In this document: positions 25,161-33,706 of the stretch, piece by piece
Position numbering within the stretch: position 1 is the stretch's first letter
How the letters are laid out: every line of letters begins with the position of its first letter
From: Algoriphagus marinus
GTDB lineage: Bacteria; Bacteroidota; Bacteroidia; Cytophagales; Cyclobacteriaceae
DNA length: 64,000 nt
NCBI RefSeq assembly: GCF_001936475.1
Contig: NZ_MSPQ01000002.1
Location: 372,001 to 436,000 of the forward strand
Direction: 5' to 3'
The notes under the pieces: generated by a model
What the model was told of the DNA's origin: nothing
Seen by the model: the letters and a program-made list of their open reading frames with translations, nothing else
The model's database searches: none
Position numbers and translations under genes: made by a program

Positions 25161-28100
25161 TTAGATAGGGATTTTGATGGTGATCATAGTTCCAGTGTTC
25201 TTCATGCTTTGGACATCAATGGTACCTCCCAGCAAATCGATTAGATTCTTGGTGATACTTAGACCTATGCCAGTACCATCAAAAAGGCGATCGTTTCCAG
25301 TACTTTCTTGCTCGAATGGTTGAAAAATTTTTGTCATAAACTCCTCTGACATCCCTACTCCTGTATCCTCTATTTTCAACAAAAGTTTTTCATCCTCCCG
25401 ATCTACCTGTAGGTGAATTTCACCTTCTTCAGTGTATTTAATGGCATTACTGATGATATTGTTTAAGATCATTTCTAAAAATCTCTTATCGGTATTTCCC
25501 AGAATAGAGGGGCTAAGGTAAGTTTCGCGAAGTACGATTCCTTTTCGATTTGCGAGGTTTTTTAAGGGTTTTACGACTGTAGTAATAAAATTATTGATTT
25601 CAATTGGTTCGAAATGCACATCCATTTTATTGGCCTCAATTTTCGCCATATCCAATATGGAGTTGATTGTACTTAGCAAGCGTTCACCACTTTGCAAAAT
25701 GATATCCAATTGAGAAATCAAAACTTTATCTTCCTCATGATTCATCATGATATGTTCCGTACCTCCCAAAATCCCATTTAGTGGAGTTCGTATTTCATGA
25801 CTGATATTAGACAGTAAGCTGGATTTAAAACGATTCGCCTCTTCTGCTTTTTCTTTCGCATCCCGAAGACTATTTTCAATTGCTTTTTCCAAAGAGATAT
25901 CCCTGAAAATACACATAATCAAGTTTTGGCCTCGGTAATCTCTTTGAATCAATTTTGTATAGAGCATCATCTCCACAGAATTACTTTTCCAAGGAAATAC
26001 ACCTTCCAAGGAAATTCCCTGCTCTAATTTGGAGATGTTTTCGGGTCCGAACATCTGCATTTTATTTTGACAAAAACTCGGCTCACTAAAAAGCTCATGC
26101 AAAAATTTACCCGGTAAGGCAGTTGCTTTTTCACCAATCAATTTTGCGAATGATGGGTTTACAGCAACGATCTCTTCAGAATCCAAGGTTAAAATCAGGC
26201 AATCTTTGGAGCTATCCCAAACATTTTTGAATTGCTGCTCCGATGCGATTTTTTCTTTTTCTTTATTGTCAAAAGCAACTTTCAGCAATCCCAATTTCCG
26301 AAGTTGCTGAAATAAGATGTTTATCAGTATTCCCAAACCTATCAAGAATGAGATAACTAAGAATAAAAACCAAATTTGCAGGTAAATCGGCTTAGCAATT
26401 TGAAATGGTTTTGAAGAAACCGTCTCAGAAAAACTCTCACCTTCATACGATGCTTTAATTTCAAGTTGATAGTCCCCTGGAGGAAGGTTTGTGAAAAAAA
26501 GCTGATTCGCTTTTGGATCTTTGACAATTACCCACTCATCCTCTTCCGGTCCATTTAAACGGTAGTGAATCCAGAGTTCCTTTTCTTCATTAAATCCTGT
26601 AACAAGGTATTCTACCTCAAAAGTATTTTCGGAAAACGGGACACTCAGGTCTTCAGAATTCTGATCAACATTTAAACCTACTTTATAGGAATTAAGATAG
26701 ATCTTTGGCCCTCCATTGGCTTCAAACTTCTCCTCGGGAAAGAAAACAGAAAAGCCCTTTAAAGTGCCAATGATGATTTTTCCAGATTTGCTTTCAAGCA
26801 ATGCTCCTCGATTGATTTCATTCCCTATCAACCCATTACTTTCATCATATCTCAAAATCCCTTCTGGATTTATCCTCACAATCCCCTGATCGGTACCTAT
26901 CCATATTTGCCCTTTCGAGTCCTTCATCAAACAATAAACAGGATTATCTATTTGTTCGCCTTTGGACGTGTAGGGAAGTACTTGATCGTCTTTAAAGATT
27001 TTAAGGCCTTCATCGGAAGCAATTAGCAGACCCTCATCTGTCTCCAAAACATCAAACCCTTGGACGATTACAAACCTATCATTCTGCTGCAGCGGAGGTT
27101 GATCAATGTATTTTTTACCTGCCATGACCACTATTCTTCCATCTTTTAATTTGGAAGCTTTTCGAAAAAAATAAATTGGCTGATCAATTAGTTCTTGAAT
27201 TTCCCCAATAAGATTTCGTTTATATAACTGGGCTCCTTGAGCTGATTTTGGAGCAATGTACACTGACTTGGGACCAGCCATTAAGACACTATCACCAATT
27301 ACTATTACTGAAGAAATCGAAACACCTGAAGGAGGGGCAAAATGAATCGTTTTATCAGTTTTGGGAAAATACTTCCCTACTCCCCCTTGATTTGCTGAAA
27401 ACCAAACTTCACCTGATTCAGGATCCTGACTGAAATTAATAACTCTCTCCTGCGGTTTCCCCAAAGCGAATGAATCTCTATAGACAGTGGTCATCTTCAT
27501 TCCAGAAAATTTCTGTATCCCATTGTTGAATCCAAAAAGAAAATCCCCACGGCCAAGCTCTAAAATAGCTGAGATCTCCTCAGACATCAGTTCTAGTCGA
27601 AATCGCCCATAATTCTGAAATTTTAAACTATTCAAATTGACAACACCTCGGGAAGTCGCGATCCAAAGAATCCCCTCTCTGTCAGTAATTGCATCGTGAA
27701 TGTAGAACGCATTCAAGAGATCATTTAGCTCTAAAATCAATGGGAAACGATTGTAACTGGCAATTTTCCTAAGTTGGGAATTGAAAAAGTAAAACACATT
27801 TTCTGCATTAAAGAAAAGTCCGTAGTGTGTTTCACTAATGAAATCTGTTTCAGAAATATTTGAATCCACTAAACTGGCAGGTTTATTAAATTCAGAACCC
27901 TTGGCTAAAAAGTTTTTCCCTAAGAAATAAAACTCATCAGAAAACGGAGAAGGCTTGACTACAACCGGAACTCCGGGTAGATCAATTCCTTGAAAAAGAA
28001 AAGGCTCAAGTTGATCTCCTGTTAATATGGCAGTTAGCTGCTCAAAGAAAAAATATTCCTTGCCTTCAATTTTGGTCACTGAAATTAAACGGCCTGATTC

Positions 28101-28613
28101 TTTGAAATCTGGCCGAGAAAGTTGCTTGAAATCTTTTAAGCCAGAATTCCAGGTTACCAAGGTGATTTCGTTATCCAGAAAAAACTGTTTCTCCTTTCCT
28201 TTTCCATTCGAAAAAAATAGGATACGATTACTTTGCTTAGTCCCAAAATCTATGGGCAATTTCTCCTCTTCCCATTTCCCATAACCTCCTTTAAATAGTT
28301 TTGGAAGGCCATTCTGATTAAAAAGCCAGATAATACCATCTTCATCGATGTGCAGGGAAATTCTAAAATCAAATTCCGAAGCAACAGATTCTTCCAAAGA
28401 ATGAGTCTGTATCCCATCGGAATAATAAATACCCCTTACTGTAGAAAACCACATCCTTCCCAAGGTATCCTGTGCTACCTGAAGCACATTTTGTACCGGT
28501 AGATTAACTCCTTTGGGATTTGTGTTGAAATTAAAATCCTGTGAAAAAGCAGTGGAATTACTTGCAAGAAGTATCAGAATAAAGATGCTGATGTAGCGGA
28601 TTTGATAAACCAT
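25161..28613 (-). CDS. Two-component propeller sensor histidine kinase
   Basis: 1150-residue membrane kinase. A signal peptide (MVYQIRYISIFILILLAS..FSQ) leads into a long periplasmic part with two-component regulator propeller repeats (for example TLGRMWFSTVRGIYYSDG, EGILWIATSRGVVNLN, KGQIWIGTDQGIVRI) and a Y_Y_Y domain near 675-740. A helix follows (about 748-772), then a PAS domain (about 795-905), HisKA with the normal SHEIRTPLNG, and HATPase to the end. Unlike typical hybrid two-component systems of Bacteroidota it has no receiver and no AraC HTH. The next gene starts with a receiver. The ligand is unknown. I chose the ATG at 28613 over a TTG at 28640. Confidence 0.9.
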   Translation of the reverse strand: MVYQIRYISIFILILLASNSTAFSQDFNFNTNPKGVNLPVQNVLQVAQDTLGRMWFSTVRGIYYSDGIQTHSLEESVASEFDFRISLHIDEDGIIWLFNQNGLPKLFKGGYGKWEEEKLPIDFGTKQSNRILFFSNGKGKEKQFFLDNEITLVTWNSGLKDFKQLSRPDFKESGRLISVTKIEGKEYFFFEQLTAILTGDQLEPFLFQGIDLPGVPVVVKPSPFSDEFYFLGKNFLAKGSEFNKPASLVDSNISETDFISETHYGLFFNAENVFYFFNSQLRKIASYNRFPLILELNDLLNAFYIHDAITDREGILWIATSRGVVNLNSLKFQNYGRFRLELMSEEISAILELGRGDFLFGFNNGIQKFSGMKMTTVYRDSFALGKPQERVINFSQDPESGEVWFSANQGGVGKYFPKTDKTIHFAPPSGVSISSVIVIGDSVLMAGPKSVYIAPKSAQGAQLYKRNLIGEIQELIDQPIYFFRKASKLKDGRIVVMAGKKYIDQPPLQQNDRFVIVQGFDVLETDEGLLIASDEGLKIFKDDQVLPYTSKGEQIDNPVYCLMKDSKGQIWIGTDQGIVRINPEGILRYDESNGLIGNEINRGALLESKSGKIIIGTLKGFSVFFPEEKFEANGGPKIYLNSYKVGLNVDQNSEDLSVPFSENTFEVEYLVTGFNEEKELWIHYRLNGPEEDEWVIVKDPKANQLFFTNLPPGDYQLEIKASYEGESFSETVSSKPFQIAKPIYLQIWFLFLVISFLIGLGILINILFQQLRKLGLLKVAFDNKEKEKIASEQQFKNVWDSSKDCLILTLDSEEIVAVNPSFAKLIGEKATALPGKFLHELFSEPSFCQNKMQMFGPENISKLEQGISLEGVFPWKSNSVEMMLYTKLIQRDYRGQNLIMCIFRDISLEKAIENSLRDAKEKAEEANRFKSSLLSNISHEIRTPLNGILGGTEHIMMNHEEDKVLISQLDIILQSGERLLSTINSILDMAKIEANKMDVHFEPIEINNFITTVVKPLKNLANRKGIVLRETYLSPSILGNTDKRFLEMILNNIISNAIKYTEEGEIHLQVDREDEKLLLKIEDTGVGMSEEFMTKIFQPFEQESTGNDRLFDGTGIGLSITKNLIDLLGGTIDVQSMKNTGTMITIKIPI

Positions 28614-28671
28614 CGAAGCAAGATAAAAAAGATTTTTCAAGTTAATTTAAACAGAGATAGTTAGACTTTTC

Positions 28672-28702
28672 TTTTGAAGCCGGGATGATTCTCCTATTTT
28701 TG
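28672..28702 (+). promoter_or_regulatory. sucD: Bacteroidota promoter of sucD
   Basis: TTTTG at 28672-28676 (-33) and TATTTTTG at 28695-28702 (-7, consensus TAnnTTTG), with 18 nt between, ending 22 nt before the sucD start codon. Strong consensus match. Confidence 0.7.
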
Positions 28703-28724
28703 TGCAAACTTTAGAAATCGCATC

Positions 28725-29606
28725 ATGAGTGTACTAGTAAATAAAAATTCCAAGGTAATCGTACAAGGATTCACCGGGTCAGAGGGCTCTTTTCACGCAC
28801 AGCAAATGATCGAATACGGCACAAACGTAGTCGGAGGCGTGACTCCTGGTAAAGGTGGGTCTACCCATTTGGAAAAACCTGTTTTCAACTCTGTAGAAGA
28901 AGCCGTTCAAAAAACTGGTGCAGACACTTCTATCATTTTTGTTCCACCGGCATTTGCTGCCGATGCAATTATGGAAGCCGCTGACGCTGGAATCAAGGTA
29001 ATCATCGCTATTACTGAAGGAATTCCTGTAGCAGATATGATGAAGGCAAAGCCTTATATTCAGGAAAGAGGAGCAACTCTTATCGGCCCTAACTGTCCTG
29101 GCGTAATCACTCCAGGTGAAGCAAAAGTAGGCATCATGCCAGGCTTCGTATTCAAATCAGGTAGAATCGGAATCGTGTCTAAGTCTGGAACATTGACCTA
29201 TGAAGCAGCTGATCAAGTGGCAAAAGCTGGTCTTGGTGTATCCACTGCCATTGGTATCGGAGGAGATCCTATCATCGGTACTTCTACCAAGCAAGCAGTA
29301 CAATTGCTAATGGACGATCCTGAGACTGACGCAATCGTAATGATTGGAGAAATCGGAGGTAACTATGAAGCAGATGCTGCAAAGTGGATCAGAGAAACTG
29401 GCAACAAAAAGCCAGTAGTTGGATTCATCGCTGGCCAAACTGCTCCTGCAGGACGTAGAATGGGTCATGCTGGTGCTATCATCGGTGGAGCTGACGATAC
29501 TGCTGCTGCCAAAATGAGAATCATGAGAGAAAATGGAATTCACGTAGTTGATTCTCCGGCAGAGATCGGAGCTACCATGGCGAAAGTCTTGGGCGTGAAT
29601 GTTTAA
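28725..29606 (+). CDS. sucD: Succinate-CoA ligase (ADP-forming) alpha subunit
   Basis: 293-residue alpha subunit of succinyl-CoA synthetase in the TCA cycle, which converts succinyl-CoA to succinate with ATP or GTP formation. The CoA-binding Rossmann fold starts [12 protein letters not shown]; the phosphorylated active-site His is in [12 protein letters not shown] near residue 247. SKSGTLTYE and [13 protein letters not shown] are family blocks. The beta subunit (sucC) is not adjacent, as is common in Bacteroidota. It would use the succinyl-CoA made by MutAB. A good promoter precedes it and a terminator follows. Confidence 0.97.
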   Translation: MSVLVNKNSKVIVQGFTGSEGSFHAQQMIEYGTNVVGGVTPGKGGSTHLEKPVFNSVEEAVQKTGADTSIIFVPPAFAADAIMEAADAGIKVIIAITEGIPVADMMKAKPYIQERGATLIGPNCPGVITPGEAKVGIMPGFVFKSGRIGIVSKSGTLTYEAADQVAKAGLGVSTAIGIGGDPIIGTSTKQAVQLLMDDPETDAIVMIGEIGGNYEADAAKWIRETGNKKPVVGFIAGQTAPAGRRMGHAGAIIGGADDTAAAKMRIMRENGIHVVDSPAEIGATMAKVLGVNV

Positions 29607-29612
29607 TATTTG

Positions 29613-29640
29613 TTTGATGTCCGATGTTTGATGTCGGATG
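29613..29640 (+). repeat. Two tandem 14-bp units after sucD
   Basis: TTTGATGTCCGATG and TTTGATGTCGGATG are adjacent and differ at one base. The CCGA/TCGG difference lets the two units pair partly with each other. Confidence 0.6.
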
Positions 29641-29645
29641 TTAGG

Positions 29646-29680
29646 AAACCGCTTCGATTTAGTTCGGGGCGGTTTTTTTA
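29646..29680 (+). terminator. Terminator of sucD
   Basis: AAACCGC / GCGGTTT stem with a 16-nt loop, followed by TTTTTTTA. It lies 40 nt after the sucD stop codon. Confidence 0.8.
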
Positions 29681-29954
29681 TTGTAATCAGCTCATTGGAT
29701 CAGAATTTCTGATGACTTTACAATTTCGCCATACTTTAAGGTCAAAATGCTGATTGTTGGTTTTTGGAGTTTTCATTTACCGAATCTTTTTTACTGAAAC
29801 AGTCTAAATTCAAGAAACATAACTTCAAACTAGTCTACCCACATTCCAGGAATTGGTTTTTCGGTTTTACAATTTTCAAATCTTACAATTCGCCCCGGCG
29901 AACAGGTTATTTCAATCTTCAATCCATTACCTTTGCACCTTCAATTCCAAGCCA

Positions 29955-31586
29955 ATGATTTCAGTAGATAATGTCGCCGTCATTCACAGCGGTTCCACAC
30001 TCTTTAGTAATATTTCCTTTGCCATTAATGAAACCGATAAAATTGCCTTAATGGGTAAAAATGGTGCTGGCAAGTCAACCCTTTTGAAGATTATTGCAGG
30101 ACAGACCAAGCCAAGCTCAGGTTCAGTTTCTGCTCCAAAAGGTTTTGTAGTAGCTTACCTACCGCAGCATTTACTGACATCAGATGATTGCACAGTGATG
30201 GAGGAGACTTCCAAAGCTTTCGCCAGCTACCTCTACATGAAGACGGAGATCGAGCGAATCAATGAGGAATTGACCGTGCGGACGGATTACGAATCAGATG
30301 GCTATTACAAACTGATCGAGCAGGTTTCCGAATTGAGCGAGAAGTTCTACGCCATCGAGGAAGTGAACTATGAAGCTGAAGTAGAGAAAGTATTGCTTGG
30401 TTTGGGCTTTGAAAGAGCTGACTTGACTCGTTCTACCTCGGAATTCTCAGGAGGTTGGAGAATGCGAATTGAGTTGGCAAAGATCCTTTTACAGAAGCCT
30501 GATTTGATCCTTCTCGATGAGCCAACGAACCACCTCGATATCGAGTCGATTCAGTGGCTGGAGGATTTTTTACTCAACAAGGCAAAAGCCGTGGTGGTCA
30601 TCTCCCACGATAGAGCCTTCGTAGACAATATCACAACTCGGACCATTGAGTTGACTATGGGCCGAATGTATGATTACAAAGCCAAATACAGTCATTACTT
30701 GGAACTCCGAAGAGAGCGTCGGGAGCAGCAGCAAAAGCAATACGAGGAGCAGCAGGCGGTCATTGCGGATATTCAGGGTTTTATCGATCGCTTCAAAGGC
30801 ACCTATTCTAAGACACTTCAGGTTCAATCCCGAGTGAAAATGCTCGAAAAGATGGAAATCATTGAGGTGGACGAGGTGGATACTTCCGCTTTGAAACTCC
30901 GTTTTCCTCCTTCTCCAAGATCTGGAAATTATCCAGTGATCGTGGATGATATGAGTAAAAGCTATGGTGATCATGTGGTTTTTAAAAACGCCGCTATGAC
31001 AATCGAAAGAGGACAGAAAGTTTCTTTTGTCGGGAAAAACGGAGAAGGAAAATCAACGATGATCAAAGCGATCATGAATGAGATCGAATTCGAAGGTAAA
31101 TGTGAATTGGGTCATAATGCAATGATCGGCTATTTTGCGCAGAATCAAGCTTCCCTTTTGGATGAGAGCCTAACCATTTTTGAAACCATAGATCATATCG
31201 CAGTAGGTGAAATTCGTACTAAGGTGAAAGATATCCTCGGAGCATTTATGTTCAAGGGAGATGATATCAACAAGAAAGTGAAAGTACTTTCCGGTGGAGA
31301 AAAGACTAGGCTGGCGATGATTAAATTATTACTCGAGCCAGTCAACCTTTTAATTCTCGATGAGCCTACCAACCACTTAGACATGAAGACCAAAGACATT
31401 ATCAAAGATGCTTTGAAAGCATTTGATGGTACACTCATTATTGTTTCTCACGATAGGGATTTCTTGGATGGCTTAGTGACCAAAGTATTTGAATTTGGTA
31501 ATAAGCGGGTAAAAGAGCACTTTGAAGACATCAATGGCTTCCTGCGAAATAAGAAGATAGAAAATTTGAAGGAAGTGGAGCGGTAG
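29955..31586 (+). CDS. ABC-F family ATPase (ribosome-associated)
   Basis: 543 residues with two ABC domains on one chain and no membrane segment. Walker A sites are GKNGAGKST near residue 36 and GKNGEGKST near 358; signatures SGGWRMRIELAK and LSGGEKTRLAMI; Walker [13 protein letters not shown] and [12 protein letters not shown]. The linker (about 230-310) is rich in charged and Gln residues and is the P-site tRNA interaction region in this family. ABC-F proteins bind the ribosomal E site and relieve stalls or antibiotic effects; this one is a housekeeping YdiF/YbiT/Uup-type rather than a clear resistance gene. A second ABC-F (EttA) is at 51-52.7 kb. ATG at 29955 fits the family N-terminus. 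Confidence 0.9.
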   Translation: MISVDNVAVIHSGSTLFSNISFAINETDKIALMGKNGAGKSTLLKIIAGQTKPSSGSVSAPKGFVVAYLPQHLLTSDDCTVMEETSKAFASYLYMKTEIERINEELTVRTDYESDGYYKLIEQVSELSEKFYAIEEVNYEAEVEKVLLGLGFERADLTRSTSEFSGGWRMRIELAKILLQKPDLILLDEPTNHLDIESIQWLEDFLLNKAKAVVVISHDRAFVDNITTRTIELTMGRMYDYKAKYSHYLELRRERREQQQKQYEEQQAVIADIQGFIDRFKGTYSKTLQVQSRVKMLEKMEIIEVDEVDTSALKLRFPPSPRSGNYPVIVDDMSKSYGDHVVFKNAAMTIERGQKVSFVGKNGEGKSTMIKAIMNEIEFEGKCELGHNAMIGYFAQNQASLLDESLTIFETIDHIAVGEIRTKVKDILGAFMFKGDDINKKVKVLSGGEKTRLAMIKLLLEPVNLLILDEPTNHLDMKTKDIIKDALKAFDGTLIIVSHDRDFLDGLVTKVFEFGNKRVKEHFEDINGFLRNKKIENLKEVER

Positions 31587-31592
31587 GCTTTG

Positions 31593-31641
31593 GCAGTTAG
31601 CAGTTGGCAGTTAGCAGTTAGCAGTTAGCAGTTAGCAGTTA
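31593..31641. repeat. Seven tandem heptamers (GCAGTTA)
   Basis: Seven back-to-back 7-bp units, six GCAGTTA and one GCAGTTG (the second), begin 7 nt after the ABC-F stop codon. Similar but degraded text (CAGTTGGCAGT, TGCAGTT, AGCAGTT) occurs at 47401-47453 after another gene. Confidence 0.9.
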
Positions 31642-31681
31642 AAGTGAACATCAATGCCTGAAGAGGGTTACATTTTTAAAC

Positions 31682-31717
31682 AAAAAACCGGTAGTTTTAG
31701 AAGCGACCGGTTTTTTA
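31682..31717. terminator. Terminator after the ABC-F gene
   Basis: AAAAAACCGGT / ACCGGTTTTTT form an 11-bp stem with a 13-nt loop and T-run, about 100 nt downstream of the ABC-F stop. It could work in both directions. Confidence 0.8.
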
Positions 31718-31897
31718 TTTTTATATAATATGTGTATCCGCAATTGCACCAGAAAAAGGTAAATAGCGACTTAAAGAATGGTAAACATTAGCAAAGCTGG
31801 TACTTCCGTCATCGGTCATCGGTCTTCCAGCCTGGTAAGCAAAGAAAAAGAGGCCTCTGGCATCATTAAGGATAATCAGATTATAAATATCAAGTTT
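31718..31897. other. Unassigned sequence upstream of the dctM end
   Basis: Together with the repeat and terminator before it, this completes a gap of 311 bases without a gene. It holds a short tandem CATCGGT (about 31810-31823). I see no ORF, RNA gene or clear remnant. Confidence 0.4.
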
Positions 31898-33193
31898 TTA
31901 AAGTCCAAAGAATCGTGGCAACCAAAGCGAAATCTCTGGAAACAACATAATTAGAATCAAAGCCAGCACCATTGCGAAGAAGAAGGGCAAAAGTGGTTTA
32001 ATGACTTTTTGAATTGTGGTATTGGCAATCCCCACTCCTATGAAGAGAATTGATCCAACAGGAGGGGTACAAAGTCCAATGCAAAGATTAAGCACCATCA
32101 TGATTCCAAAGTGAACCGGATCAACTCCCAAAGCAGTGACAACAGGAAGGAAAATCGGAGTAAAAATTAATACCGCCGGAGTCATGTCCATAAAGATTCC
32201 TACAAATAGCAAGAGGACGTTGATCATGATCAATATCACCACGATATTATCACTGAGCGAAAGCATCGCATTACTGATATTTTGAGGAATCTCTTCACTG
32301 GACATCACCCAAGACATGGCCATGGAGGTCGCAATTAGCAACATCACCACCGCAGTAGTCTCTGCAGATTTCAGCAAAACTGCCGGCAGGTCTTTCACTC
32401 CAATTTCCCTATAGATCAGGGATAGAATCAAGCTATAAACGACCGCGATAGCCGAAGCTTCGGTAGCTGTAAAAACCCCGCCGATAATTCCACCAATCAC
32501 AACAACAAGCAAAAATAGGCTAGGAATTGCATCCCAAAAAGTCTTCAAAACCAACTTCATGGAGGATGGCTCCCCGGCTGGAAGTTTTTTGATCTTGACC
32601 ATAATAGCTGCCGTGATCATCAGCAGTAAGCCTACTAACAAGCCGGGTAAATACCCTGCAACGAAAAGTGCAGCCACAGAAACTCCTCCAGATGCTAAAG
32701 AATAAACGATCAGTACATTGGAAGGAGGAATGATTAATCCTGTCGTAGAAGAAGTAATATTCACAGCTGCTCCAAGTTCTTTGGGATAGCCTTCTTTTTC
32801 CATTCGCTTGCCTAGAATTCCACCCATCGAGGAAGCCGCTGCTACCGCAGATCCGGCAATAGCTCCCATAAGCATTGCTGCGATCACATTCACATGCAGC
32901 AATCCGCCAGGAAGTCTTCCCGTCAAAGCTTTGGCAAATTCAATGAGTCGATTGGCAATTCCTCCACGGTTCATCAATTCTCCCGCAAGTATAAAAAAGG
33001 GAATTGCCAGTAAGGAAAAACTATCTAAGCCCGTTCCCATTCGCTGAGCAACGGTGGTAATGGCAGGCATACTCGCTACCGTCACCATTAAGGTCAACAT
33101 ACTGGAAAGCCCCAAACTCCAAGCTACAGGAACACCGATTCCCAGAAAAAATATAAATGAAATGACGAGTATTAATATAGGTAAGATCTCCAT
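31898..33193 (-). CDS. dctM: TRAP transporter large permease (DctM-like)
   Basis: 431 residues with about 12 membrane helices; the transport subunit of a tripartite ATP-independent periplasmic transporter, driven by the sodium gradient. Family blocks include FILAGELMNRGGIANRLIEFAKALTGRLPGGL near 70-100, SSTTGLIIPPSNVLIVYS near 150, and MVLNLCIGLCTPPVGSILFIG near 365. Its start codon overlaps the stop of dctQ (TAATG), so the two are coupled. With the Ldh2, Gfo and tagaturonate reductase-like neighbours, a uronate or related sugar acid is the likely substrate. Confidence 0.94.
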   Translation of the reverse strand: MEILPILILVISFIFFLGIGVPVAWSLGLSSMLTLMVTVASMPAITTVAQRMGTGLDSFSLLAIPFFILAGELMNRGGIANRLIEFAKALTGRLPGGLLHVNVIAAMLMGAIAGSAVAAASSMGGILGKRMEKEGYPKELGAAVNITSSTTGLIIPPSNVLIVYSLASGGVSVAALFVAGYLPGLLVGLLLMITAAIMVKIKKLPAGEPSSMKLVLKTFWDAIPSLFLLVVVIGGIIGGVFTATEASAIAVVYSLILSLIYREIGVKDLPAVLLKSAETTAVVMLLIATSMAMSWVMSSEEIPQNISNAMLSLSDNIVVILIMINVLLLFVGIFMDMTPAVLIFTPIFLPVVTALGVDPVHFGIMMVLNLCIGLCTPPVGSILFIGVGIANTTIQKVIKPLLPFFFAMVLALILIMLFPEISLWLPRFFGL

Positions 33194-33684
33194 TAATGAC
33201 TGGTTTTGATGGCTAGAATTGATTGAGACATTGCTACGACCTGGTAATAAATAACCAAAAGGCCGCTAAAAGGTATGATCCCGTAAACATAAGCGAGCGG
33301 AATCTGTAATGCTGCTGACTTTTGCCCCAGAATAAATGTAATGTAAACCAAATTACTCCCTCCAATTAACATTACAGTCAAAGCAAAAATCAAAACGCAG
33401 CTATCAATCAAAACCATCAATTTCAGCTGTCCTTTTGTGCTAAGGCTAGTCAATAAAATATCAATTGCCAAGTGCTCTTTTTTTCCTGCAACAAAGGCAG
33501 CCCCCAGCATTCCTACCCAAATCAACATATATCGAGCTAATTCATCCGTAAAGGAACTTGGATCTTGAAAGACATATCTGGATACAACTTGCCAAGTCAC
33601 ATTGATCACCATCAAAGCCATCAACACAACCAGCAAAGACGAAATAACGCTATCCAATTTGGATTTAGATTCGAGTGAAAACAT
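33193..33684 (-). CDS. dctQ: TRAP transporter small permease (DctQ-like)
   Basis: 163 residues with four membrane helices, the DctQ subunit that stabilises DctM and helps dock the binding protein. The family block SRYVFQDPSSFTDELARYMLIWVGMLGAAFVAGKKEHLAIDIL (in part near 35-75) is clear. Gene order dctP-dctQ-dctM is standard. The gap to dctP is 22 nt; the stop overlaps the dctM start. Confidence 0.93.
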   Translation of the reverse strand: MFSLESKSKLDSVISSLLVVLMALMVINVTWQVVSRYVFQDPSSFTDELARYMLIWVGMLGAAFVAGKKEHLAIDILLTSLSTKGQLKLMVLIDSCVLIFALTVMLIGGSNLVYITFILGQKSAALQIPLAYVYGIIPFSGLLVIYYQVVAMSQSILAIKTSH

Positions 33685-33706
33685 AAGCCTGTTATTTTTA
33701 ATGGGT

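Larger units (their letters stand above)
29607..29954. other. sucD to ABC-F intergenic region
   Basis: About 348 bases. Besides the tandem 14-bp units and the sucD terminator, it holds a likely -7 element, TACCTTTG at 29928-29935, 19 nt before the ABC-F start codon; no clear -33 was seen. Nothing else recognised. Confidence 0.4.

Noticed and set aside
31593-31641. CRISPR-like array
   Set aside because: Units are only 7 bp with no spacers, so this is a simple tandem repeat, not CRISPR.
31718-31897. Pseudogene remnant between the ABC-F and TRAP genes
   Set aside because: No recognisable protein text in any frame; only a short CATCGGT repeat.
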